Shown one piece after another: positions 52,432 through 63,959 of a DNA stretch of 64,000 bases. Position numbers and translations under genes: made by a program. The notes beneath the pieces were generated by a model. It was given only the letters and a program-made list of their open reading frames with translations. It was not told where the DNA came from and made no database searches. This DNA is from Sphingomonas sp. SUN019 (lineage in GTDB: Bacteria; Pseudomonadota; Alphaproteobacteria; Sphingomonadales; Sphingomonadaceae). The stretch is taken from NCBI RefSeq assembly GCF_024758705.1, contig NZ_CP096971.1, positions 2,356,001 to 2,420,000 on the forward strand, given 5' to 3'. How positions within the stretch are numbered: position 1 is the stretch's first letter; each line of letters starts with the position of its first letter.

Positions 52432-54645
52432 CTACCGCTCCTCCGCGACGGTGAAGCGCTCGCCCGCTTGCGCCAGCACCAGGGTGAGGAAGCGCAGCGG
52501 CGACGACGGACGCACCGCGATCTCGATCACCAGCCGCCCGTTCGCGCGGTCGCTGTCGGTCGGGTCGACGGTGAGGCGATAGCTGTCGCTGCCGCCGGTT
52601 CCGGCGAACGCGCCGCGCCGCGCCAGATCGTCCAGCGCGTGACCGAAGATGCGCTCGATCGCGCGGCGCACGACGTCGCCGTTGGGCTCGAACACGAACG
52701 CCGCGCCCTGCCGCACGCTGAGGCGGCGCAGCAGGCTCATCAGGCGGCGGACGTTGACTTCCTGCCAGTCTGGCTCGGTCGACAGTGTCATCGCGTCCGA
52801 CGAAACAAAGCCGCGCGCATCACGCCGCACCAGATTGAGCCGCGCGCGTGCGAACGCCTCGCGGTCGGCGTCGATGATCACCGGCGACAGCGCGACGATG
52901 TCGTCGATCGCGATGTTGGCGGGCGCGACCCACGCGCCGCGCTCGCGCGCGCGCTGCGCGAAGGTGCCGGCGACCGCGCCCTCGGGCGGCGCGTCGATCA
53001 GCAGCGGATCGGCCGCCCCGCCCATCGGGGTCACCAGCCACGGGTGATAGAGCGCACCATAGGACAAGGCGCGGCGTTCGTTGTGCGGCAATGCTGCAGT
53101 CAGCGCTGCGACATGTCCGTCCGCGTCCGCCGCCCGGAAATGGCGCGGCGCGGACAATAGCGCGAACTGGTCGCCGATCGCCGCGCAGGTCCGCAGCAGC
53201 GCGGCATGGATCGTGCGCAGCGTGGCGGGATCGAATTGCGCGGCGGGCGTCACTTCCCATGCGCTGTCCTCGACGCGGAATCCGGTGACCGACGCGGCGC
53301 TGATGTTTCCGTCCAGTTCGGCGTGCAGCCGGTAGTAATAGCTGCCCTCACGCGCGATGCCGACGCGGTGGGTCAGGTCCGTGCCGCGCCAGATCTCCAC
53401 CGCGCCCGACAGATCGGCGCGTCCCGCCTCTTCCAGTACATAGGTCGCGCCAGCGTCCGACGCCGACCAGCGCAGGTCGATCGCGCCAGGCCGCTGCCGG
53501 GGGTTGATCGGCGCGAACACCGGCGTCGCCAGCAGCCGCGTGGCGCAGTCGAGAAAACGTCGTGCGTCCGGGGCGGCCAAGTCGGGCGGATCGGCCGGGA
53601 CGGCGCACGATCCCAGATGGTCGCGCCACGCCGCCGGGGCCTCGCCGGGCTTCGGCGCGGGCGGGACGAACGGGTCTTCGATGCGCCGCGACCAACCCGG
53701 TTGCGCGGCGTCGGGGACGGCGATCATGCTCGGCTCGGCGAAATCCGCGCCGCCGGGCACCGCGAACGCGCCGTGAAGGCCGTGCAACTGCAGGCCGTCG
53801 ATGTCGCGCATCCGCGCCGCCGCCTCGCTTAATGTCGCGATCGACGCGCTCGCCAGCGCGGGATCGAGGAACAGTTCGGCATCGAAGCGCGAGAGGCCGT
53901 CGCGTTCCAACGGCGTGCGGGGATCCGGATCGGGGCTGACCGCTTCCGACCACGTATCCCCCAGCGCGCCAAGCATCCACACTTGCGGCGCGCCGACCGG
54001 CGCGACCAGCGACCGCGCCTGCGCGACCGCTGCGCTATCGGCGTAGTGAGACTCGTCGTCGCGCTCGTTCCACCAGCTGTCGGGGTCCGCAGGCGACAGC
54101 CCGAACGGACCCACGATCGCACTCGTCCCACGCAGATCGGTGCGCAGCATAAGCCGCGGGCGGCCTGCGCTGCGCTCGACGCGCACCGCCACGCGCATCG
54201 CATCGGCCCAACTGCCCAGACTGCTCGCCGCGATCCGCGCGGGACCGCCGTCGGCCGCAACCACGCCCGGCAAGGTGAAACGGCGCGTGCTGGCCACATC
54301 GTCGGGCCGATACGCCGACCCGCGCCAGCCGCGCTCCAGCGCCTCGGTCCGCGCGACGCGGATTATGAATGCGCCCGTGCCGCCGTTGGAGAAGAACCCG
54401 CGCACCGCCGGGGCCAGCGCCGCCATCGCATCGCGCCCGCCGCCTGCGGAATCATGCGCCAGCGTCACGTCGCCGCCGAAGACCGCACCGAATGCCGCCA
54501 CGCTGTCGATCGCGACCGGGCGGTGGACCGGGCCGCGCTCGGCGAACCCGGCGAACAGCGCCACGTCCATCCGCGGCAAGGCGTCGGGAAGCGCGGGCGG
54601 CGGAACCTCCACCGCGATGCCGGGCAAAAGGCGGCGCGCGTACAC
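52432..54645 (-). CDS. Contractile sheath protein 2
   Basis: The 737-aa protein is a large second sheath subunit, with the LPGIAVEV-type N-terminus (RLLPGIAVEVPPPALP), an AVRGFFSNGGTGAFIIRVART segment, and the C-terminal sheath fold: VNVRRLMSLLRRLSVRQGAAFVFEPNGDVV (about residues 625-655) and a final strand RLVIEIAVRPSSPLRFLTLVL. The central 300 residues are an insertion with fibronectin-like strands (IDLRWSASDAGATYVLEEAG). Large secondary sheaths (cf. Afp4) lie near the baseplate. It starts at GTG 54645. Confidence 0.88.
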   Translation of the reverse strand: MYARRLLPGIAVEVPPPALPDALPRMDVALFAGFAERGPVHRPVAIDSVAAFGAVFGGDVTLAHDSAGGGRDAMAALAPAVRGFFSNGGTGAFIIRVARTEALERGWRGSAYRPDDVASTRRFTLPGVVAADGGPARIAASSLGSWADAMRVAVRVERSAGRPRLMLRTDLRGTSAIVGPFGLSPADPDSWWNERDDESHYADSAAVAQARSLVAPVGAPQVWMLGALGDTWSEAVSPDPDPRTPLERDGLSRFDAELFLDPALASASIATLSEAAARMRDIDGLQLHGLHGAFAVPGGADFAEPSMIAVPDAAQPGWSRRIEDPFVPPAPKPGEAPAAWRDHLGSCAVPADPPDLAAPDARRFLDCATRLLATPVFAPINPRQRPGAIDLRWSASDAGATYVLEEAGRADLSGAVEIWRGTDLTHRVGIAREGSYYYRLHAELDGNISAASVTGFRVEDSAWEVTPAAQFDPATLRTIHAALLRTCAAIGDQFALLSAPRHFRAADADGHVAALTAALPHNERRALSYGALYHPWLVTPMGGAADPLLIDAPPEGAVAGTFAQRARERGAWVAPANIAIDDIVALSPVIIDADREAFARARLNLVRRDARGFVSSDAMTLSTEPDWQEVNVRRLMSLLRRLSVRQGAAFVFEPNGDVVRRAIERIFGHALDDLARRGAFAGTGGSDSYRLTVDPTDSDRANGRLVIEIAVRPSSPLRFLTLVLAQAGERFTVAEER

Positions 54646-54648
54646 CGC

Positions 54649-55101
54649 TTATTCCATCTCTAGCCGTTCGTAGGCGAGGACCATTTCCTCCATCGCCACG
54701 TCGGATCCCTTCGCGTTGAACGGCCCCATCGTCGATTTGATGATCCGCGCGCGCAGCAATTTCCACGTCACGACCGCGGCGGAATGATCCTCATTCTGCA
54801 GCGTGACCTTCACCGTCCGCATCGCATTCTGGTTGCCGTTGCGGATGTCGTCGAGCCACTGGTACAGGTTCAGCGATCCGATCACGCCGCGCTTCATCGT
54901 GACGTCGGTCGACTTGTTCATGCCGGTGATCTTCATCACCGAATTCTCGCGCGAATTGCCGGTGCGATATTCGGATACGGTCACTTCCATGCCGATCCCG
55001 GACAGCTCCTGGAAACCCGCGGTCGGCCCCTCGGTCTGGCCGTCGCCGATATCGACGAGGAAGTTGAACTGAACGTACGGACGGTCGCGGACGACGGCCA
55101 T
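54649..55101 (-). CDS. Inner tube protein 1 (Afp1-like)
   Basis: The 150-aa protein is the main tube subunit (gp19/Hcp-like fold). RPYVQFNFLVDIGDGQ, GFQELSGIGMEVTVSEYRTG and VTMKRGVIGSLNLYQWLDD are family hallmarks, as is the C-terminal VAMEEMVLAYERLEME. It lies between the two sheath genes, the usual eCIS order. High expression is expected, since many copies stack per particle. The start is ATG 55101. Confidence 0.95.
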   Translation of the reverse strand: MAVVRDRPYVQFNFLVDIGDGQTEGPTAGFQELSGIGMEVTVSEYRTGNSRENSVMKITGMNKSTDVTMKRGVIGSLNLYQWLDDIRNGNQNAMRTVKVTLQNEDHSAAVVTWKLLRARIIKSTMGPFNAKGSDVAMEEMVLAYERLEME

Positions 55102-55112
55102 GACGGGTCTCC

Positions 55113-57020
55113 TCAGATTTTACGGTCGGCGGTCCACTGGCCGATGCGGAAGATGACGAATTCGGCCGGGCGCAGCGCCGCGACGCCGACCAGGCAGATC
55201 AGGCGTCCGTTATCCAGATCGTTTTGCGACATCGTCGACCGGTCGCATTTGACGAAGAACGCGCGCTCCGGCTTGTCGCCCAGCAGCGCGCCGTTCTGCC
55301 ATTCGTTCAGCAGGAAATCCTGGATCGTCGAGCGGACATTGGCCCACAGCAATTCGCCGTTCGGTTCGAACACTGCCCACTGCGTGCCCTTGTCGATCGA
55401 GCGTTCGAGATAGGCGAAATAGCGCCGAAGATTGACGTATTTCCATTCGGGATCGCTCGACATCGTGCGCGCCCCCCACAGCCGCATCCCGCGCCCTTCG
55501 AAGAAGCGGAAGCAGTTGATGCCTTCGGGGTTCAGCACCTCCTGATGCGCCTTGCTCAGCATCGTCTCGAACCCGATCGAGAGCGTCACGACCTCGTTCG
55601 CGGGCGCCTTGTACACCGCGCGCTCGATGTCGTTGCGCGCGTAGATGCCGGCGACGAAGCCCGACGGCGGATAATGGTTCTCCTGCCCCGTCAGCGGATC
55701 GAGTACGCGCACCCACGGGTAGTAGAATGCCGCGTGGCTGGAATCATACAGCGCGCGCAACGCGCGCACCTCGGAGATGGTCTGCGCGCGTGCGCAATCG
55801 ACCACCGCGATGCGGTATTTCATGCGCTCGCAATGCCCGATCAGATTGGCGACGATCGCGCGCGATTCGGGCGTCTCGGTCACCATCGATCCCGGCGCGG
55901 CGACGATCGAGATGTCCTCCAGCGCCTCGAACGCGACCAGCCCGGACGAGCGGTTCGTGGTCGCGTTGGTTTCCCCGGCATAGGCCGCGGGCGTCGGGAT
56001 CGCGCCGTCATTGCCGCGCGTCAGCCGCACCACCACGCTGCGCGCGGCGCTGCTGCTGTCGGGGTTCAGCAATGCGTCGTCAAGCGCCTGCTGCGGCGGC
56101 GTGACCGACAGGTCGTGCAGTTCGCGCAGGTCGCTCAGCACGTCCAGGCCGGTGCCGGTAATCTCGGTGACGACGATCGGGATCGTCCGCGCGCGCGACA
56201 GGCTGGCGGGCGTTTCCGCGAAATAGGCGAACATCGAATCCGGCGCACCGGCGCGCTGGTGCCGCCGGTCGAGCGGCAATTCGGTCGCGACGAAGGTCGG
56301 CAGGTCGCCGGTCGCGGGTTCGACCGTCACGGTCATCGTCACCAGCCGCACGTCGAGCGGATCGTTGGCTGGATCGGCGGGCGCGGGGAATTGCGCCGCC
56401 AGATCGGTCGCGGTCGCCAGATTGTCCGACCCGGTGCTGAGCCGCCAGAGGCGGTTCATCTCGTCCCACAAAAGCAGCCGAAACCCCGATACCGGCGCGC
56501 CGACCCACACGATATCGCGGGTCGCGCCGCCCTTCAGCGACACCGTCCCGTCGGGATTGCGCGCCAGCCGGTTCTGCCCCGCCGACAGCGTAAAGGTGAC
56601 GCGCGCGTCGCCCGCACTGCCGGGGAAGCGCGCGCGCACGCCGAAATCGAGCCGGTCGGGGGGCGATGCGCCGCCGGTCGCGGTGTCGGCGACCGCATAG
56701 CCGTCGAACGGCGTCGCGCTGCTGGGCGTGAAGGCGCGCGCGACATAGGCGCGCTTGCCGCCCTCCTCGAAGAACGCGCGCACCGCATTCCACATGTAGT
56801 TGTCCGATTCCCCGCCGCCGTCGGAGAAGTTCAGCCTAGTCCGCCCACCATAAGCGCGCTCGAATTCGACCAGGCTGGTCACGATCTCGGGTTCGATATC
56901 GATCGGGCCGTAGCGCGTCGCGCCGACGAAGCCGGTGGTGGTGGTGGATACTCCCTCGATCGATTTGGCGCGGAAGGAGACTTCTTCCACGAAGACGCCG
57001 GGGGCGAGATATTCGGGCAT
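55113..57020 (-). CDS. Contractile sheath protein 1 (Afp2/3-like)
   Basis: The 635-aa protein is the main sheath subunit. MPEYLAPGVFVEEVSFRAKS followed by IEGVSTTTTGFVGATRYGP is the diagnostic eCIS sheath N-terminus. Near the C-terminus are LWGARTMSSDPEWKYVNLRRYFAYLERSIDKGT and WAVFEPNGELLWANVR, and it ends RPAEFVIFRIGQWT, the strands that interlock sheath neighbours. A strong ribosome site (GGAGAGG) precedes the ATG at 57020; the TTG one codon earlier is not needed. Sheath contraction drives the tube. Confidence 0.95.
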   Translation of the reverse strand: MPEYLAPGVFVEEVSFRAKSIEGVSTTTTGFVGATRYGPIDIEPEIVTSLVEFERAYGGRTRLNFSDGGGESDNYMWNAVRAFFEEGGKRAYVARAFTPSSATPFDGYAVADTATGGASPPDRLDFGVRARFPGSAGDARVTFTLSAGQNRLARNPDGTVSLKGGATRDIVWVGAPVSGFRLLLWDEMNRLWRLSTGSDNLATATDLAAQFPAPADPANDPLDVRLVTMTVTVEPATGDLPTFVATELPLDRRHQRAGAPDSMFAYFAETPASLSRARTIPIVVTEITGTGLDVLSDLRELHDLSVTPPQQALDDALLNPDSSSAARSVVVRLTRGNDGAIPTPAAYAGETNATTNRSSGLVAFEALEDISIVAAPGSMVTETPESRAIVANLIGHCERMKYRIAVVDCARAQTISEVRALRALYDSSHAAFYYPWVRVLDPLTGQENHYPPSGFVAGIYARNDIERAVYKAPANEVVTLSIGFETMLSKAHQEVLNPEGINCFRFFEGRGMRLWGARTMSSDPEWKYVNLRRYFAYLERSIDKGTQWAVFEPNGELLWANVRSTIQDFLLNEWQNGALLGDKPERAFFVKCDRSTMSQNDLDNGRLICLVGVAALRPAEFVIFRIGQWTADRKI

Positions 57021-57039
57021 CAATCCTCTCCTTCGATAT

Positions 57040-57930
57040 TCATGACGTCGCCATCACGACGCTGGATGACGGGCCGCCGGGCGTCGCCGCGGTGCGCACC
57101 ACCAGCGCGCGGCCGAAGCTCAGCAACTGCGAGGGGAGCGGCGACCGCGGCGGCACGGTCGATTCGAACAGAGTGCGCGGATGCGTCAGTTGCCCCATCA
57201 GCGCGGCGAAATCGGGCGTCGCCGCGGGATCGAGCGCGTTCCAATACGCTGCCAACTCGATCGACCAGCGAAAATCGGTGATCGCGGGCGGCGACGTCGC
57301 TAGCGACGGTCGCGGCCGATCGGGATAGGCGAAGAACAGGATCACGCGTCCCTGCGCGTCGGCTTGCCCGATCGCACGGACAATTCCGCCGTGCGATGCG
57401 GTCAGCAGCGCCCAGGCGGCAGGAGCACCGGTATCGTCGCGGAGCAACTGGCAGCGCACTTCGGCCAGCGGTCCGGGCGCGATCCGTCCGGCGGCGGAGA
57501 ACAAGGGCAAGGCATCGCGCATCACGGCGGGCGGGCTGGCGTCGTCGGTGCGGGTCAGCGGCGCGAGCAGCGCTTGCGGCAACCCCGCCCAACCCGGCCA
57601 GTCGACGATCCCGCGCATTGGCAGCGCGATCTCCACGTCGAGCGGCAGGAACCGGCCGAGACGGTCAGTGACGGACACCCGGCACGGCTGCGCCAGCGCG
57701 CTCCAGTCGGGTGTCTCGGTCAGCACATGATCGGCGAACCCGGGAAAGCGATGCGCGTACCACACGCTCTTGCCATTGACCGTCAGCGCCGCCCGTCGTG
57801 CGGTGTTGCGCGTCGAGGTGACGGTCACGTCCAGCCCGTCCGGCACCGGCGATCCGGTCGCCACGTCGAGAAACCGGAAACCGAACGGCGCGGGCCGCGT
57901 CACGCGTTCCAGCACGCGAACCGCGCTCAT
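57040..57930 (-). CDS. eCIS-associated protein, unknown
   Basis: The 296-aa protein begins MSAVRVLERVTRPAPFGFRF and includes FLDVATGSPVPDGLDVTV, then GFADHVLTETPDW and several beta-rich segments, suggesting one or more immunoglobulin-like domains. No enzyme motif is visible. It lies between the DUF4255 gene and sheath 1 and overlaps the DUF4255 stop by ATGA (start 57930). Proteins at this place may decorate or cap the particle, but I do not recognise a named family. Confidence 0.75.
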   Translation of the reverse strand: MSAVRVLERVTRPAPFGFRFLDVATGSPVPDGLDVTVTSTRNTARRAALTVNGKSVWYAHRFPGFADHVLTETPDWSALAQPCRVSVTDRLGRFLPLDVEIALPMRGIVDWPGWAGLPQALLAPLTRTDDASPPAVMRDALPLFSAAGRIAPGPLAEVRCQLLRDDTGAPAAWALLTASHGGIVRAIGQADAQGRVILFFAYPDRPRPSLATSPPAITDFRWSIELAAYWNALDPAATPDFAALMGQLTHPRTLFESTVPPRSPLPSQLLSFGRALVVRTAATPGGPSSSVVMATS

Positions 57931-58511
57931 TGCAGCACGCCCATGTCGAAATCGCGTTCGACGACGACCGGGAACTCGTCGAGCGAGACGTCGCTGTCGA
58001 GCAGCAGCATCCGCATCGCATAGGTCGCCGATGGCGGCATCTGCTTGATCCGGTCCCACAGGCTCAACTGGTCGGCGATCGCCAGCGGATCGTTGACCAG
58101 ATCGAGCGATTCGATCTCCGCGAACGTGTCGCTCTCGGCGAGGAAATGGTTCAGCTCGCTCGCGACCAGCGGCCCCAGATCCTGCATCGCGCGCAGCATC
58201 CAGCCGAGCAGCCGTTGCTGCCGCTCGGCCTGTTCGGCGAACGGCACCAGCAGATAGAACAGGTCAATCGGCAGCGACGGTTTGAAGCGGCGACCGTGGA
58301 TATCGGTGCGCGGACCCAGCGCGCGCCGCGACACATTCGGTGCGACCCGCCACAGGCAGATCGCGATCCCCTCCTTCATCGGATCGCCGAAATCCTTCGA
58401 CTGGTACAATTCGACGTTCAGCGGTCCGCCGAAATCGCTGCCGGGAAAGCGGTCGCGCAGCAAGCCCTGCATCGTCGCGCTCGCCGCGGCGATCGCGCGA
58501 TAGCTGGCCAT
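57927..58511 (-). CDS. DUF4255 / Pvc16-type tail terminator-like protein
   Basis: The 194-aa protein matches the DUF4255 family, the N-terminal domain of PVC16/Afp16. SYRAIAAASATMQGLLRDRF, ISLCLWRV-like sequence (here AICLWRVAPNVSRR), and the LPIDLFYLLVPFAEQAERQQRLLGWMLRAMQD block (about residues 80-112) are typical. Afp16-type proteins cap the sheath and tube and set the particle end. Here the gene lies at the front of the cluster rather than the end. Its ATG overlaps the upstream stop (TGATG). Confidence 0.88.
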   Translation of the reverse strand: MASYRAIAAASATMQGLLRDRFPGSDFGGPLNVELYQSKDFGDPMKEGIAICLWRVAPNVSRRALGPRTDIHGRRFKPSLPIDLFYLLVPFAEQAERQQRLLGWMLRAMQDLGPLVASELNHFLAESDTFAEIESLDLVNDPLAIADQLSLWDRIKQMPPSATYAMRMLLLDSDVSLDEFPVVVERDFDMGVLQ

Positions 58512-58864
58512 CAGTGGCGCTCCGCCGCGGCGCGCGCCAGGCGGCCGATCGAGTCGCGATCCAGCGTCACGCGCTCGGGCTTCAGCCGCACCAGCGACCC
58601 GTTGCGCCCGTCATCCGAAATCAGCAGGACGCTGAGCGCGGGATCGGCGAAGATGTTGTCGATCGTCGTATCGACGCCCGATCGCGATTGCAGGACAAGC
58701 AGTTCAGCCTTCGACCGGCGCGCCGCCGCCAGCACGTCCTCACCCGGCGCGCAGCGGCCGACGACGATGGTGTCGCGCTCGCCTAGCATCTGTTCGACGA
58801 TCTCGCCGAGCATCCTGGGCATCGGGCCGAATTGAATGCGAGTCGCAATGTTTGCCCCCTGCAA
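58511..58864 (-). CDS. Degenerate receiver-like protein at the head of the eCIS operon
   Basis: The 117-aa protein looks like a lone response-regulator receiver fold: TRIQFGPMPRMLGEIVEQML, then TIVVGRCAPGEDVLAAARRSKAELLVLQSRSG and a strand SVLLISDD. The position that should carry the phosphoacceptor aspartate reads LVLQSRSG, so phosphorylation is unlikely, and no DNA-binding domain follows. I choose the TTG at 58864 because GAGG lies 7 bp upstream and the first beta strand starts right after. The ATG at 58822 would remove that strand. It could bind the divergent LuxR regulator, but that is a guess. Confidence 0.65.
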   Translation of the reverse strand: MQGANIATRIQFGPMPRMLGEIVEQMLGERDTIVVGRCAPGEDVLAAARRSKAELLVLQSRSGVDTTIDNIFADPALSVLLISDDGRNGSLVRLKPERVTLDRDSIGRLARAAAERH

Positions 58865-59314
58865 TGCAGACCTCAGGAGTGTCGTTGCGCCGCGCCGCGC
58901 GGTCGATTGCCCGATCGTCCGGAAAATGGGGGCGGGTGCCGGACTGGACCGCCGGCGCTCAGGGTGTCTGCGCTGCCGGAACAGGAGCGCGGCGAGATAG
59001 CGCGCCGACTCCGCGGATCGAACCGGCAATGGGCCATTCGGCCCATGCCATCCGATCCGCACCGCCCGCCGCCGCACGGCGAAGCGTGGCCCGGATCGTC
59101 CGGCGCGTGCGCGTGCGACTTTACCGGTTTGCTTTATCCATGTTAATTTGGCCGTGTCGCACAGCACGCCGCTTGTCCTTGTACGGACGCACCGACGATT
59201 CGAGAACAGAACACGCTGTCCACTGCAGTAGAGTTTGCATTCCGCCATGTGCGGAAAGCCCCCGCGTTCATGATCGATCAGTCACGGGCGAGGGGCATGC
59301 GGGGAGTTTGGGCG
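58865..59314. other. Divergent control region of the eCIS string and LuxR gene
   Basis: This 450-bp stretch between two divergent starts has no convincing gene. It holds an 18-bp dyad at 59029-59046, and an AT-rich patch at about 59118-59150 that is the best place for promoters. GGAAC at 58978 has no CGTT 16-17 bp later, so it is not an EcfG promoter. Short open frames here lack ribosome sites. Confidence 0.6.
59029..59046. promoter_or_regulatory. Candidate operator dyad in the eCIS control region
   Basis: ATGGGCC (59029-59035) and GGCCCAT (59040-59046) are perfect inverted arms around ATTC. The dyad lies about 165 bp from the receiver-like gene and 270 bp from the LuxR gene. LuxR-type dimers bind dyads of about this size, so the adjacent regulator may bind it. 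This is inferred from position only. Confidence 0.4.
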
Positions 59315-60022
59315 ATGATTCACGATCCGCCGGATGGTGCTCGGCGAGCGATCAGCTACCGCGTGCTCGTCGTCAGCGATGTGCTGCTGTACCGTGAAGG
59401 CGTGGCGGCCGGGCTCGCGCGGATGGGACGGCTGTCGATAGCCGGCACCGCCAGCGGCGACGAGGCGATCGGATCGATCGCCTCGGTGGAGGTCGATGCC
59501 GTGCTGCTCGACGCGTCGTCCGCGGAGGCGCTGACCGTCGCGCACGCGCTGAAGACGCTCAGGCCCGAAGTCCCGATCGTCGGCTTCGGCATCGGCAATG
59601 AAGCGAACAGCCTGGCGGGCGCAGAAGTCGGTCTGGTCGGCTTCGTCCACCGCGACGGGACGCTTTCCATGCTGGCGGAAGCGGTCGAGGAGGCGATCGC
59701 CGGCCGTCTGGGATGCACCCCCGAACTCGCCGCGATGCTGTGCCGGCGCGTGGCGGCGCTGGGTTGCGGCGCGCCGGAGGCCCCGACGCCGCTGACGCGG
59801 CGCGAACGTCAGATCGCCAGCCTGGTCGCCGACGGGCTGTCGAACAAGGAGATCGCGATCGAACTCCACATCGGCCCCGCGACCGTCAAGAACCACATCC
59901 ACAACATCCTGGAAAAACTCCGCGTCCGCCGCCGCGGCGCGATCGGCAGCCGGTTTCGGACGGGGCACGTTGGTGCTGCAAGAGGATCATGGGCAGACGC
60001 GTCGGCGGAACGGGTGACGTAA
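59315..60022 (+). CDS. LuxR-family response regulator with atypical receiver
   Basis: The 235-aa protein has an N-terminal receiver (about residues 12-130) and a C-terminal GerE/LuxR helix-turn-helix (LTRRERQIASLVADGLSNKE continuing IAIELHIGPATVKNHIHNIL). The phosphoacceptor place reads DAVLLDAS, but the usual acidic pair near the first strand is reduced to VSDV and the conserved lysine is replaced (GFVHRDG). Signalling may therefore not follow standard phosphorelay. No kinase is adjacent. I use the ATG at 59315 (GGGGAG 8 bp upstream); ATGs at 59270 and 59297 are alternatives. Divergence from the eCIS string makes it the likely regulator. Confidence 0.85.
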   Translation: MIHDPPDGARRAISYRVLVVSDVLLYREGVAAGLARMGRLSIAGTASGDEAIGSIASVEVDAVLLDASSAEALTVAHALKTLRPEVPIVGFGIGNEANSLAGAEVGLVGFVHRDGTLSMLAEAVEEAIAGRLGCTPELAAMLCRRVAALGCGAPEAPTPLTRRERQIASLVADGLSNKEIAIELHIGPATVKNHIHNILEKLRVRRRGAIGSRFRTGHVGAARGSWADASAERVT

Positions 60023-60030
60023 CCTCCCCG

Positions 60031-62823
<2,793 letters not shown>

Positions 62824-62828
62824 CGCAG

Positions 62829-63932
62829 CTATCCCGCCGGGGCCTGACGCAGGGCCCGCAGTCCGACGTCCAGATCGTCGCGCGATTTGAGCAATGCGCA
62901 GAGCGTCCGTTCGATCGCGCCGGGTTTCGCCGTCATCTGCTGCGCCAGCGTCTGCGCGGGCGACAGGCGTTCGCGCGCCAGCAGGATATCGACCCAGGCG
63001 AGCAGTTCGGCGGTGCCGGGACGCTTGCGCACCTGCGGATCGTCGTGGACGCTCAGGAACACCGACACCGCGCTGCCGACCAGCGGGCTTTCGGGAGTCA
63101 GCGGCGGGGTGCCGGGGGGTACGTCGAGCGTATCGCTGACGATCCGCGCCAGTTCCGCCTCGCGCGGGAAGGGGATGTCGAAATAGGCGCAGCGGCGCAG
63201 GAACGGTTCGGGCAAGGATCGTTCCGAATTGCTCGTCAGGATGACGATCGGCCGCCGCGATCCGGCGGGCACCATCACCCCCAGTTCGGGGATCGCGAAG
63301 CGCATCGTCTCGATCTCGGCGAGCAGGTCGTTCGGCGTGTCGCGCGGCGCCTTGTCCAGTTCGTCGATCAGCACGACGCAATGTTCGGGCGCGGCGCTGG
63401 CGAACGCGGCGTCGCTTGGCACCAGCATCCGTGCGGTCGGGTCGCTCTTGATGATCGCGCCGCCGAACGCGCGCACCATCGCCTCGTGCGACAAGGGTTG
63501 CCCAAGCATATCGGTCAGCTTCCCTGCGCTGCCCCCGCCGCGCAGGATCGCCAGGCCGAGCGCGTTGAAGCGGACATAGTCGATCAGCGGCCGCACCTCT
63601 CGGCTGCTCGCATCGCGGAACCGCGCGACCTCGTCGAAACTGTAGAGCAGGTCCGATCCCGTCGTCCCCGACTTCACATTGTAGCGCAGCAGCGGCCGCC
63701 CGAGTTCGGCGGCGAGCCAGTAAGCCGCCTGCGTCTTTCCCGTCCCCGGTTCGCCGGTCAGCAGGAGTGGTACGCCCAGGAGCATCGCGACGTCCATCGC
63801 CTCGACCAGGCCGTCTGCGGGGCGATAGGTGTCGATCCGGCGATGCGCGTCGGCCAGCGGCGGGCGCAGCGTGAACCCGCCGCCGGGCGCATCGTCCGCC
63901 GCGCCGTTTTGGATCGCCAGAAATTCGGCCAT
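62829..63932 (-). CDS. MoxR-like AAA+ ATPase
   Basis: The 367-aa protein is a MoxR/RavA-type AAA+ ATPase. Walker A is LLTGEPGTGKTQAAYWLAAE near residues 57-76, Walker B is CVVLIDELDKAPRD near 185-198, sensor 1 is IVILTSNSERSLPEPFLRRC, where LRRC provides the arginine finger. MoxR proteins act as chaperones that fit cofactors or assemble membrane-linked complexes, often with a von Willebrand factor A partner; no such partner is visible in this window. The ATG at 63932 has GGGGAG upstream; the TTG two codons earlier is ignored. Confidence 0.9.
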   Translation of the reverse strand: MAEFLAIQNGAADDAPGGGFTLRPPLADAHRRIDTYRPADGLVEAMDVAMLLGVPLLLTGEPGTGKTQAAYWLAAELGRPLLRYNVKSGTTGSDLLYSFDEVARFRDASSREVRPLIDYVRFNALGLAILRGGGSAGKLTDMLGQPLSHEAMVRAFGGAIIKSDPTARMLVPSDAAFASAAPEHCVVLIDELDKAPRDTPNDLLAEIETMRFAIPELGVMVPAGSRRPIVILTSNSERSLPEPFLRRCAYFDIPFPREAELARIVSDTLDVPPGTPPLTPESPLVGSAVSVFLSVHDDPQVRKRPGTAELLAWVDILLARERLSPAQTLAQQMTAKPGAIERTLCALLKSRDDLDVGLRALRQAPAG

Positions 63933-63959
63933 CGCCAACTCCCCTTTTCCCCTCGCAAA

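Noticed and set aside
27630..58864. Type VI secretion system or prophage tail region
   Set aside because: There is no TssJ/TssL/TssM membrane complex and no TssB/TssC pair, and no capsid, portal, terminase, integrase or lysis genes. DUF4157, DUF4255 and the AAA+ ATPase fit eCIS.
58978..59004. GGAAC at 58978 as a second EcfG promoter in the eCIS control region
   Set aside because: No CGTT or close variant stands 16 or 17 bp downstream.
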